A stretch of DNA of 64,000 nucleotides from Vicinamibacterales bacterium (GTDB taxonomy: Bacteria > Acidobacteriota > Vicinamibacteria > Vicinamibacterales > UBA2999): contig JBAZYO010000005.1 in assembly GCA_041659285.1 (NCBI GenBank), forward strand, positions 62,001-126,000. Direction: 5' to 3'. The position numbers were made by a program, and so were the translations under genes. The notes beneath the pieces were generated by a model. It had not been told where the DNA came from. It made no database searches and saw only the letters and a program-made list of their open reading frames with translations. This document shows positions 1-7,432 of this stretch, in pieces; position 1 is the stretch's first letter, and each line of letters starts with the position of its first letter.

Positions 1-614
1 ACCTGAAGGTGGACTTCCGGCTGGACGAGGCCTACGTGCCCGACATGAACCAGCGCCTGATGATCTACCGGCGCATGGCGGCGGCGCGCAGCGAAGACGA
101 AATCGCGAAGAACGTCGCCGAGGTGCGCGACCGCTACGGCCCGCCGCCCACCGCCGTGCTCAACCTCGCCGACTTCGCCCGCATCCGCGTGCTGGCCGAC
201 AACCTCGGCATCGACACGGTGGATCGCGACGGCCCGCTCGTGGTGTTCAAGTTCCGCGAGAAGGCCAAGGCGGATCCGATGCGGCTGATTGGCATGGTGC
301 AGGAACGTGCAGACCTGACGCTGCTGCCGCCCAGCACTGTGAAGCTCGACCTTCGGCCCGCGCCCCCTGCACCCCCGAAACCGGCGCCGGCCGGCCCGAA
401 ATCGCCCCTGCAGAAGCTGGCGGAGGCGCGCGGGCCCAAGCCCATCCCTAAGCCAAAGCGCCAGCCAGCCTGGTGGACGGCTCGCGCTACGGCCGGGGAG
501 GTCACGCCGGGCTTCACCAAGGCCGAAATCCTGAAGGCGGCCCCGGAAGACCCCCGGGCGCCGGACGGAGTCTTAGCTAAAGTGACCGAGTTCCTCGAGG
601 ACCTGGGCGACTAG
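1..614 (+). CDS. mfd: Transcription-repair coupling factor Mfd, C-terminal part (5' truncated)
   Basis: The reading frame is open from the window edge and ends at TAG 612-614, giving about 204 visible residues. The first ~110 residues match the C-terminal TRCF domain of Mfd, including the segment RLMIYRRMAAARSEDEI and the DRYGPPP motif. Mfd is the SF2 ATPase that removes stalled RNA polymerase and recruits UvrA; this domain covers the UvrB-homology module until activation. After residue ~115 comes a Pro/Ala/Lys-rich tail of roughly 80 residues, longer than usual for the family. The motor domains lie upstream of the window. The stop codon touches the first of two GGGTCTGACCCC-type repeats. Family identification is confident; the role of the tail is unknown. 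Confidence 0.85.
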   Translation, partial: LKVDFRLDEAYVPDMNQRLMIYRRMAAARSEDEIAKNVAEVRDRYGPPPTAVLNLADFARIRVLADNLGIDTVDRDGPLVVFKFREKAKADPMRLIGMVQERADLTLLPPSTVKLDLRPAPPAPPKPAPAGPKSPLQKLAEARGPKPIPKPKRQPAWWTARATAGEVTPGFTKAEILKAAPEDPRAPDGVLAKVTEFLEDLGD

Positions 615-653
615 GGTCTGACCCCGAGCGGGCAGTGCCGAGGGGTCTGACCC
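614..653. repeat. Paired GGGTCTGACCCC element, copy 1
   Basis: GGGTCTGACCCC at 614-625 and GGGGTCTGACCC at 642-653 flank a 16-base spacer. The same arrangement recurs at 3359-3397, so this is a dispersed element rather than a chance hairpin. It starts on the last base of the mfd stop codon and separates mfd from the foldase gene. Confidence 0.75.
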
Positions 654-677
654 TGGCGCGGCTATAATTGGAGATCC

Positions 678-1781
678 ATGAAATTACGAATTACCGGCCT
701 GACCGCGGCGGCCCTGGTCCTGGCAGCGTTCGCCACGGTCAGCGCTCTTGCCCTGAGCGAGCATGGTTCCGGCGTCGCCGGAAGCGCGCGAGTCGAAGGG
801 GATATTCTCGAACAGGTCCTGGTCAAGGTGAACGGCGAGATCATCACCAAGACCGATCTCGAGCAGAAGCAGATTCTCGCGCTGCGGCAGAAGAACCCCA
901 ACCTGCGCCCCGACAGCGACGCCGCCTTGCAGGCCGCGCTCCTCGAAGTGACGCCGCAGGTGATCGTGGACGCCGTGGACGAACTGCTGATCGTGCAGCG
1001 GGGCAAGGAGCTCGGCTACACGATGTCAACCGAGCAGTTCAACAGCATCCTCGAGAACATCAAGAAAGAAAACAAGATCGAGACCGACGAAGCGCTGCAG
1101 GCGGCGCTCAAGCAGGAAGGCATGACCATGGCCGACCTGCGCAAGCAGTTGGAGCGGACCTCGGTCATCCAGCGCGTGCAGCAGACCGAAGTGATGTCGA
1201 AGCTGCAGGTCACCGACACCGAGCTGAAGGCCTACTACGACGCGCACCTCGGCGACTTCGACACCGTGCCGCAGGTGACGCTGCGCGAGATCACCGTCGC
1301 CGTGCCGGCCGACCCCCAGGGCATCAACGTCGGCAAAGACGACGATGCCAAGGCCAAGGCGGAAGAGGTCCGCGCCAAGATCGTGGCGGGCGAGCCGTTC
1401 GCGCGGCTGGCGGCGGACTATTCGGACTCCGGTTCCAAGGCCAACGGCGGCCTGGTCGGCCCGCTCAGCAAGGCGGATCTGTCGGAAGAGTTGCAGAAGG
1501 CCATTGCCGGCCTGAAGGCCGGCGGCCTCACGCCGGTGCTGAGGACGACGCGCGGCTACCAGATCATCAAGGTGGAAGCGCTGCAGGATTCCACCACCAA
1601 GCCGTTCGAAGAGGCCAAATCGGACATCGCCGACAAGATCGCCAACGAGAAGCGCAAGGTCGAGTTCGACAAGTTCCTCGAGAAGCTGCGCACCGACGCC
1701 ATCATCGACTGGAAGAACGACGACCTGAAGAAGGCCTACGACCTCGGCGTGAAGTCCTTCAGGGGCACCGTCACCCAGTAG
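678..1781 (+). CDS. SurA-like periplasmic peptidyl-prolyl isomerase/chaperone
   Basis: A 367-residue protein. Residues 1-26 form a signal peptide ending near ALALS. Residues ~45-175 resemble the SurA N-terminal chaperone domain (VNGEIITKTDLEQ is the typical opening). Residues ~195-305 form a parvulin/PPIC rotamase domain with the usual FARLAADYSDS and GGLVGPLSKADL motifs. Such proteins help outer-membrane proteins fold in the periplasm by binding unfolded chains and isomerising X-Pro bonds. There is one parvulin domain where E. coli SurA has two. ATG 678 starts the signal peptide. The gene ends at a GC hairpin (1782-1801). Confidence in the family is high; substrates are unknown. Confidence 0.88.
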   Translation: MKLRITGLTAAALVLAAFATVSALALSEHGSGVAGSARVEGDILEQVLVKVNGEIITKTDLEQKQILALRQKNPNLRPDSDAALQAALLEVTPQVIVDAVDELLIVQRGKELGYTMSTEQFNSILENIKKENKIETDEALQAALKQEGMTMADLRKQLERTSVIQRVQQTEVMSKLQVTDTELKAYYDAHLGDFDTVPQVTLREITVAVPADPQGINVGKDDDAKAKAEEVRAKIVAGEPFARLAADYSDSGSKANGGLVGPLSKADLSEELQKAIAGLKAGGLTPVLRTTRGYQIIKVEALQDSTTKPFEEAKSDIADKIANEKRKVEFDKFLEKLRTDAIIDWKNDDLKKAYDLGVKSFRGTVTQ

Positions 1782-1801
1782 GGCGCCCCTTCAGGGGCGC
1801 C
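1782..1801 (+). terminator. Hairpin after the foldase gene
   Basis: GGCGCCCC (1782-1789), loop TTCA, GGGGCGCC (1794-1801) form a perfect 8-bp stem immediately after the stop codon. No T-run follows, so rho-independent termination is uncertain. The arm pattern resembles the stop-codon hairpins at 37795 and 39685, so it may be a degenerate member of that repeat family. Confidence 0.45.
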
Positions 1802-1812
1802 GCCGTCTATTC

Positions 1813-2334
1813 ATGGATCCCAACCACCTTCGCCAAGATTCTGGCGCGTCAAGCTGGTTTGCGATCTGGACCAGGTCGCGGCACGAAAAGCAGGTTCGCG
1901 ACCAGCTGGACAAGAAATCCGTCGAGGTCTTCCTGCCCACCATTGGCAAGTGGAGCCACTGGAAGGATCGCAAGAAGAAGATCGACTGGCCGCTGTTCCC
2001 CGGCTACGTCTTCGCCCGCTTCGTGCCCGATGAGCGGATCGGCATCCTCAAGTGCGACGGCGTCGTCCAGATCATCAGCAACAACGGCGTGCTGTCGTCG
2101 ATTCCGGATGAGGAGATCGAGAGCATCCGGACGCTGGTCGAAAGCGAGCTGGCCTACGATCCCGTCCCGCTGATCAAGGAAGGGGACATGGTGAAGGTGA
2201 CGCACGGCCCACTCCGCGGCGTGGTCGGGCGCCTGGTTCGCAAGGGCGCGCATGCTCGCCTCGTGCTCTCGGTGGACTTGATCGGCCAGGCGGTCGCGGT
2301 AACCGTGGACGCGTCGGACGTGAAACCCTACTAA
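1813..2334 (+). CDS. UpxY/NusG-like transcription antiterminator
   Basis: A 173-residue NusG paralogue. Residues ~14-105 form an NGN domain (WFAIWTRSRHEKQV, LFPGYVFARF), and residues ~120-160 a KOW motif (EGDMVKVTHGPLRGVVGRLVR). UpxY/LoaP-type paralogues bind RNA polymerase at operon leaders and allow long polysaccharide operons to be transcribed to the end. In this window such operons begin at ~6 kb and ~11.4 kb, making them candidate targets (inference). ATG 1813 gives the expected short N-terminus. The stop overlaps the next start (TAATG), so it is coupled to the dus gene. Alternative: a generic NusG, less likely given the RHEKQV region and the context. Confidence 0.85.
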   Translation: MDPNHLRQDSGASSWFAIWTRSRHEKQVRDQLDKKSVEVFLPTIGKWSHWKDRKKKIDWPLFPGYVFARFVPDERIGILKCDGVVQIISNNGVLSSIPDEEIESIRTLVESELAYDPVPLIKEGDMVKVTHGPLRGVVGRLVRKGAHARLVLSVDLIGQAVAVTVDASDVKPY

Positions 2335-3380
2335 TGAAGATCGGCACCGTCCAACTGGACTCACCGTTCGTCATCTCGCCCATGGCAGGCATGACCGACA
2401 CGGCGTTTCGCCGCCTGGTCAAGCGCCAGGGTGGGTGCGGGCTGGTCGTGTCTGAAATGGTCAGCAGCGAGGGCCTGGTCCGCGGCATCGATCGCACGCT
2501 CGAGTACGCGGAATACACCGAGGAAGAGCGGCCCGTCTCGATCCAGATCTTCGGCGGCGAGCCGGCCAGGATGGCCGAGGCCGCGCGCGTGGTCGAGGCC
2601 ATGGGCGCCAACATCGTTGACGTCAACATGGGCTGCCCGGTCCCGAAAATTTCCAGGCACAACGCCGGCTGCAGCCTGATGCGCGAGCCGGGGCACGCCG
2701 CCGAGATCATCGCCGCGATGACGAGAGCGGTGACGATCCCCGTGACCGTGAAGATGCGCAAGGGCTGGGACGCCGGCGAGGTCAACGCGCCGGAGCTGGC
2801 GAAGCGCGTGGAAGGCGCCGGTGCGGCGGCCATTGCCGTGCACGGCCGCACGGCGGAGCAGAGTTACAGCGGATCCGCGGATTGGGATGTCGTCGCCGGC
2901 ATCGCCCGGTCGGTGAGCATCCCGGTGTTCGGGTCGGGCGACTGCGTCGAGCCCGAAGACATCGTGGCGCGGATGCAGTCCGGTGTCAGCGGCGTGTTCG
3001 TCGGCCGCGGAGTGCTGCGCAATCCCTGGATCCTGGCCCAGGCGCAAGACCTGATGGCCGGCCTCCCGGCGCGCGTCGTCACCGACGAAGATCGCGGGCA
3101 GTTCCTGCTGGACTACATGGGCCTGCTGCTGGCCGATGAACTCGGCGAGCAGGAGGGGTTCCGCCACCTGGTGATCCAGGCCACGCGTCCACGGCCGGTA
3201 GACTCGAAAGAGCGCTGGGTGATCAACAAGCTCCGCGCCCTCTGCGCGTGGTACAGCAAGGGCTTCGAGGGCGGCGCGCAGTTCCGCATCGGCGTGAACT
3301 CGGCGAAGTCGATCGCGGAGGTCGAAGCGCTGATCGCCAACTTCTTCCTGCGTGAGGCGGGTCTGACCCCGAGCAAGTAA
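2334..3380 (+). CDS. dus: tRNA-dihydrouridine synthase (DusB type)
   Basis: A 348-residue FMN-dependent TIM-barrel enzyme that reduces uridine to dihydrouridine in the tRNA D-loop. The N-terminal PMAGMTDTAFRRL and the catalytic NMGCPVPK motif (Cys101 as the general acid) are clear, followed by AGCSLM and VTVKMRKGW, as in DusB. The phosphate-binding region FGSGDCVEPED and the FVGRG segment follow. The start overlaps the upstream stop. The last residues (GLTPSK) and the stop codon are encoded by a dispersed GGGTCTGACCCC repeat, so the natural C-terminus has been altered by the repeat. Confidence 0.9.
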   Translation: MKIGTVQLDSPFVISPMAGMTDTAFRRLVKRQGGCGLVVSEMVSSEGLVRGIDRTLEYAEYTEEERPVSIQIFGGEPARMAEAARVVEAMGANIVDVNMGCPVPKISRHNAGCSLMREPGHAAEIIAAMTRAVTIPVTVKMRKGWDAGEVNAPELAKRVEGAGAAAIAVHGRTAEQSYSGSADWDVVAGIARSVSIPVFGSGDCVEPEDIVARMQSGVSGVFVGRGVLRNPWILAQAQDLMAGLPARVVTDEDRGQFLLDYMGLLLADELGEQEGFRHLVIQATRPRPVDSKERWVINKLRALCAWYSKGFEGGAQFRIGVNSAKSIAEVEALIANFFLREAGLTPSK

Positions 3381-3397
3381 TGCCGAGGGGTCTGACC
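3359..3397. repeat. Paired GGGTCTGACCCC element, copy 2 (overlaps dus stop)
   Basis: GGGTCTGACCCC (3359-3370) and GGGGTCTGACCC (3387-3398) repeat the layout seen at 614-653, with nearly the same spacer (GAGCAAGTAATGCCGA here, GAGCGGGCAGTGCCGA there). The TAA stop of the dus gene (3378-3380) lies in the spacer, so the element supplies the protein's last residues. Confidence 0.75.
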
Positions 3398-3444
3398 CGG
3401 CCGCAGCCACACCGCCCCGCACGGCGCGATAGAATCAAACAACC

Positions 3445-4485
3445 GTGACTCCCGAAATCATCATCGCCGGCCGCCGGGTCGGGCCCGCGCACGTGCCGCT
3501 TGTCGTCGCCGAAATCGGCATCAACCACGAGGGCAGCCTGGCGGTGGCCCGCGAGATGGTGGATGCCGCGGCCCGCGCCGGGGTCGAAGTGGTGAAGCAC
3601 CAGACCCACGTCGTGGACGACGAGATGAGCGGCGCCGCGAAGAAAGTGGTGCCGGGTAACGCCGACGTCTCGATCTACACGATCATGGAGCGCTGCGCGC
3701 TGTCGGAAGCCGACGAGCGGCAGCTCAAGGACTACGTCGAGTCGAAGGGCATGATCTTCATGAGCACGCCCTTCTCACGCGCGGCCGCGGACCGCCTCGA
3801 GCGCATGAACGTGCCGGCGTACAAGATCGGGTCCGGCGAGTGCAACAACTACCCGTTGTTGAAGCACATCGCGTCGTTCGGCAAGCCCGTCATCCTCGGC
3901 ACGGGCATGAACACCATCGAGAGCGTGGCGAAGGCCGTGGCCATCTTTGAGCAGGCCGGCACGCCGTACGCGTTGCTCCACACGACGAACCTCTATCCCA
4001 CGCCGCCGCACCTCGTCCGCCTGGGCGCGATGGTGGAGCTCGGCAAGGCCTTCCCGCGCGCGGTGATCGGCCTTTCGGATCACACCACCGACAACATCGC
4101 CTGCATCGGCGCCATGGCGCTCGGCGCGTCGATCGTCGAACGCCACTTCACCGACCACATGTCCCGCGTCGGCCCCGACATCGTCTGCTCGATGGACGAG
4201 GCGCACTGCCGCGAGCTGATCGAGGCGGCCAAGACCCTGCACGCGGAGCTGGGCGGCACCAAGGGGCCGGTCAAGGAAGAGCAAGTGACGATGGACTTCG
4301 CGTTCGCGACGGTCGTCACCATCCAGCCGGTCAAGGCCGGCGAGGCGTTTACGAAGCAGAACCTCTGGGTGAAGCGGCCCGGCACGGGCGCCATTCCGGC
4401 GGAGCGTTACGAGGGCCTGCTCGGCAAGACCGCGAAACGCGACATCCCCACCGACACGCACCTTTCCGACAGCGACGTTCGCTAG
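3445..4485 (+). CDS. neuB: N-acetylneuraminate synthase family protein (NeuB/PseI/LegI-like)
   Basis: A 346-residue protein that condenses phosphoenolpyruvate with an N-acetylhexosamine to form a nonulosonate (sialic, legionaminic or pseudaminic acid). EIGINHEG at residues 23-30 and KHQTHVVDDEMS mark the TIM barrel. HTTNLYPTPPHLV, GLSDHT and VERHFTDH are conserved family motifs. A SAF (antifreeze-like) domain follows from ~285 (VKAGEAFTKQNLWVKRPGTGAIPA). GTG 3445 is chosen because upstream in-frame sequence holds the repeat debris. No neuA or neuC partner is in the window, so the exact sugar cannot be named. Confidence 0.85.
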   Translation: MTPEIIIAGRRVGPAHVPLVVAEIGINHEGSLAVAREMVDAAARAGVEVVKHQTHVVDDEMSGAAKKVVPGNADVSIYTIMERCALSEADERQLKDYVESKGMIFMSTPFSRAAADRLERMNVPAYKIGSGECNNYPLLKHIASFGKPVILGTGMNTIESVAKAVAIFEQAGTPYALLHTTNLYPTPPHLVRLGAMVELGKAFPRAVIGLSDHTTDNIACIGAMALGASIVERHFTDHMSRVGPDIVCSMDEAHCRELIEAAKTLHAELGGTKGPVKEEQVTMDFAFATVVTIQPVKAGEAFTKQNLWVKRPGTGAIPAERYEGLLGKTAKRDIPTDTHLSDSDVR

Positions 4486-4534
4486 GTGCGACCACCAGGT
4501 CCGTGTCAATACGGTGAGTAAACCGAGAACCGAG

Positions 4535-5116
4535 CTAGAACGCGAAGATTCCGACGACGGTGATGGCGCGGTTGCGCTTGACGAAACCGCCCAGCGGAAC
4601 CACTTCGACACGTTTCAAGCCCGAATCCCAGCGTCCCTCAATGCCAATGCGGCCAAACTGACGGCCGAGGCCGATAACCAGGCTGATGTCTTTCGCGATG
4701 TTGTCCTTGATGTCCGCGGTACCGCCGGGAACTTTCAGGCTGGCGCGCACCGGAATGGAAAACTGTGGACCCTGCGTGGTGTAAAGGCCCTTGAACAGTT
4801 TGGTCCGGAGCAACAGGGAGAGATTCACGTAGGTCGTGGAATAGGTGGTGTTCGTGCCGGCGTAGGCCACCTCGGCCCGGCGCTGCGACAACTGGACCTC
4901 CGGCTGAATCTGGAAGTACTTGTCACGCCGAAGCACGGCAAAGCCGCCGAGCAGGAGACCTTGCTTGGCGCTGGTATCGCTTTTCGGCGTGGTCGCGAAG
5001 TAAGACTGGTTAACGCCGGCCATGATGGCAACCGCGGGAGCGTCCTGGGCAAAGGCCATGCCCGCGGACGAAGCGAACACAAACAGGAACAGCCACGAAG
5101 CACGGGCACCCTTCAT
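4535..5116 (-). CDS. Outer-membrane beta-barrel protein (PorT/OMP_b-brl_2 type)
   Basis: A 193-residue protein with a clear signal peptide (MKGARASWLFLFVFASSAGMAFA). Alternating hydrophobic/polar strands follow (YFQIQPEVQLSQR, TYVNLSLLLRTKLF, DISLVIGLGRQFGRIGIEGRWDSGL), ending in the aromatic terminus VVGIFAF expected of barrels recognised by BamA. The start at 5116 is preferred over upstream in-frame codons because it begins the signal peptide and has a GGAAGG ribosome site. A TATACT -10-like box lies at 5158-5153 upstream. Role unknown; a small porin-like or adhesion barrel is plausible. Confidence 0.7.
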   Translation of the reverse strand: MKGARASWLFLFVFASSAGMAFAQDAPAVAIMAGVNQSYFATTPKSDTSAKQGLLLGGFAVLRRDKYFQIQPEVQLSQRRAEVAYAGTNTTYSTTYVNLSLLLRTKLFKGLYTTQGPQFSIPVRASLKVPGGTADIKDNIAKDISLVIGLGRQFGRIGIEGRWDSGLKRVEVVPLGGFVKRNRAITVVGIFAF

Positions 5117-5280
5117 CGTCTCAACCTTCCAGAAACCGAGTCTGGCTGAGGAGTATACGCTTGAATCGATCGTTTTTGGCAAAACATGGGCTGTTTCGTT
5201 GTATTTTCGCTTGCGTTCCGTGACGCACCATGCCAACCTTCAGCCATAGGTGTCTCAACTGATTGGACACCAAGGACATA
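5117..5280. promoter_or_regulatory. Divergent promoter region between two envelope genes
   Basis: This AT-richer 164-base stretch separates divergent genes. Leftward, TATACT (5158-5153) may be a -10 box with TTGCCA about 19 bases upstream. Rightward, TTGGCA (5177-5182), 18 bases, TGTATT (5201-5206) is a fair match. An inverted repeat GGTGTC (5249-5254)/GACACC (5266-5271) lies just ahead of the rightward ribosome site and could be an operator or RNA hairpin. All are read by eye. Confidence 0.35.
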
Positions 5281-5874
5281 ATGGTCATGCGTAAATCGCT
5301 CGCGGTTCTGCTTTCTGCGTTGACGCTCACGTTTGGGGCACCGATCGTCGGCATTGCGCAGGCACCCGCTTCAACACTGCGTGGCCAGATCGTTGATGCC
5401 GGCGGTCGCGGCGCGACGGGTATGCGCGTGGAGCTGGTGAGCGACCGCCTGGTGGTGGCCACAACTATCAGCTCGACCGACGGCCATTTCAACTTCGCAG
5501 GGGTGCCGGCCGACAACTACGTGGTGCGAACCACCGTCAACGGCCAGCCGACCGGAGTGCGGGTATCGGTGACGGCGGGTCAGAGTGCGGCAACGGCTCT
5601 GCTGGTGCTGCCAAGCGTGGCCGCGGCGTCTCCTGGCGTGATTCTGGCAGTGGTTGGCCCGGCGCTTGGAAGCATCGTCGCCGCGACAGTGACCATCGTT
5701 GGAAACACGATTGTCATCCAGTCAGCCAACAACAGCGACCTGAATTTCGTGGCCACCAGTGTTGCTCAAGCCCAGGCTTACCTTGAGACTTTGAACGCGC
5801 AGGTCCCCGCGCCGCCTGGGACGCCACCGCTATTCACCTTCATCCCGACCGTTCCCGCGAGCGGTACCCAATAG
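5281..5874 (+). CDS. Exported carboxypeptidase-regulatory-like (Ig-fold) protein
   Basis: About 197 residues with a signal peptide (RKSLAVLLSALTLTFGAPIVGIAQA). Residues ~35-105 match a CarboxypepD_reg-like beta-sandwich: LRGQIVDAGGRGATGMRVELV, then STDGHFNFAGVPADNYVVRTT. The C-terminal third is hydrophobic and Thr/Val-rich (GVILAVVGPALGSIVAATVTIVGNTIVIQ) and may form another sheet or a membrane anchor. ATG 5281 is preferred over upstream codons for the AAGGA ribosome site nine bases before it; ATG 5287 is also possible. No specific function can be given. It is followed by a terminator-like hairpin. Confidence 0.65.
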   Translation: MVMRKSLAVLLSALTLTFGAPIVGIAQAPASTLRGQIVDAGGRGATGMRVELVSDRLVVATTISSTDGHFNFAGVPADNYVVRTTVNGQPTGVRVSVTAGQSAATALLVLPSVAAASPGVILAVVGPALGSIVAATVTIVGNTIVIQSANNSDLNFVATSVAQAQAYLETLNAQVPAPPGTPPLFTFIPTVPASGTQ

Positions 5875-5919
5875 CTCTGACACTCGCAAGAGCGTCCTAA
5901 TAGTTTCAGCTTCAGCCGC

Positions 5920-5955
5920 GGCGGCCTGCTTTCAGGGCCGCCGTTTGCTTTTGGC
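5920..5955 (+). terminator. Probable intrinsic terminator
   Basis: GGCGGCC (5920-5926), nine-base loop, GGCCGCC (5936-5942), followed by GTTTGCTTTT. The stem plus T-rich tail fits a rho-independent terminator after the exported Ig-fold gene and before the O-antigen ligase. Confidence 0.6.
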
Positions 5956-6010
5956 ACCAACAACGCAGTCGTCTGTTCCACCACAAGTAGAGGCCGTGTA
6001 GGATCGGCCG

Positions 6011-7432
6011 GTGCGGCTCTTCCCGACTTCCGTCATCCTGCTGCTGGCGTGGGGAGCGCTGGCCGTGGGCGGGTCTCCCTCTTGGGCCGCCGCTCCGGTT
6101 GCGGTGTTTGCGGCCACCACCGGGATTCTCGGATTTCTCGAGCGACGCGAGAGTGCCCCAACGCTTCCGCACCGGCCCGTGATCCTTGCGCTGTGCCTGT
6201 TCCTGGCGGCGATCGGGGTGCAACTGGTGCCGTTGCCAGAATCCATCGTCACCAGGTTGAGTCCGGCTCATGATGTCGCGGCGTTCGAGCGGCTGCTCGC
6301 CACGGCAGACCGGCGCGACCCGGAGTTGGTGCCAACGGTCGCCGCGGGCGCATCACGTCCCCTCTCGATTGCTCCCGCCCGCACGTGGTGGGGACTTGGC
6401 TTTGCGGCCGCCTTCGCGCTCTTCACATTGGGGGCTGCTCGTGGCTTGTCGGCGGTCAGCCTTCCGAGGGTATCGCGGGGCATATTGCTCCTGGGTGCAG
6501 TTGTTGCGTTTATGGGGCTCTATCAACGGACTCGCGACTCTTTCGATCTGTACGGCCTGTACGCCCCCCTTGCTCCCAGCCGTCTCTCTGCACCATTCAT
6601 GAATCACAACCATCAAGCAGGATGGCTCGTCATGGTGAGCTCGCTCGCGATCGGGTTGTTCGTCGGTGAAGTGGCTCGGGGCATGCGGACTGTTGCGTCG
6701 GCCTGGCGGGCACGCATCCTCTGGTTTTCTACGAAACAAGCGAACGTCGCCCTCTTGCTGCTGTTCACGATCGCTTTGATGGCCATCGCAATCCTGGCCA
6801 CCCAGTCTCGATCAGGCGCCGCGACGTTCTCGCTGGCGTTGGTGGCAATGCGCTGGTGGGGTGGGCGCAGGCAGGCCTCCAAGTTGCAACGCCGTGCGGT
6901 GACCGGTGGGCTGATCGCCGTCATCCTGCTTGCAGTCGCAATCAGTGGTTCCGACGTGGCAGCGCGCATTGCGGGTACGTCTTGGTACACGATGGACGGG
7001 CGGGTGGCAGTTTGGAATGACACACTGCCAGTTCTCAGCCATTTCTGGCTCACAGGCACCGGCTTCAACACGTATGGCACCGCGATGCTGCACTACCAAA
7101 CAGCTGCTGATGGGGCTCAATATGTCGAAGCGCACAACGACTATCTGCAACTGGCTGCTGAAGGAGGGCTGCTGGTTGGCATCCCAACGTTGATCCTGAT
7201 TTCAAGTCTGGTGGTTGAGATTCGTCGCCGTTTCAACGAACGCGCCGACGACACCCGCACCTACTGGGTGCGGGTCGGTGCTGTGACCGGGCTCGTCGGT
7301 ATTGCTGCACAGTCACTGGTGGAGTTCACGTTGCAGATGCCGGGCGCCGCGGCGATGTTCGCGACGCTGCTGGCCATTGCCATTCACCACCCGCGGCCCA
7401 GGATGGCCAGCCCTGAACGGCATGCCGAGTAA
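6011..7432 (+). CDS. O-antigen ligase/polymerase-like membrane protein (Wzy_C family)
   Basis: A 473-residue integral membrane protein with about ten hydrophobic helices. The signature NHNHQAGW at residues 198-205 and the loop EAHNDYLQLAAEGGLL near 375 are typical of the Wzy_C/O-antigen ligase family. These enzymes polymerise undecaprenyl-linked oligosaccharides or join them to an acceptor in the periplasm. A long periplasmic loop lies around residues 80-125. GTG 6011 places the first helix at the N-terminus. The 3' end overlaps the next gene by 11 bases. A second, unrelated polymerase is present at 25.2 kb, so this one may serve a different glycan or act as the ligase. Confidence 0.78.
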   Translation: MRLFPTSVILLLAWGALAVGGSPSWAAAPVAVFAATTGILGFLERRESAPTLPHRPVILALCLFLAAIGVQLVPLPESIVTRLSPAHDVAAFERLLATADRRDPELVPTVAAGASRPLSIAPARTWWGLGFAAAFALFTLGAARGLSAVSLPRVSRGILLLGAVVAFMGLYQRTRDSFDLYGLYAPLAPSRLSAPFMNHNHQAGWLVMVSSLAIGLFVGEVARGMRTVASAWRARILWFSTKQANVALLLLFTIALMAIAILATQSRSGAATFSLALVAMRWWGGRRQASKLQRRAVTGGLIAVILLAVAISGSDVAARIAGTSWYTMDGRVAVWNDTLPVLSHFWLTGTGFNTYGTAMLHYQTAADGAQYVEAHNDYLQLAAEGGLLVGIPTLILISSLVVEIRRRFNERADDTRTYWVRVGAVTGLVGIAAQSLVEFTLQMPGAAAMFATLLAIAIHHPRPRMASPERHAE

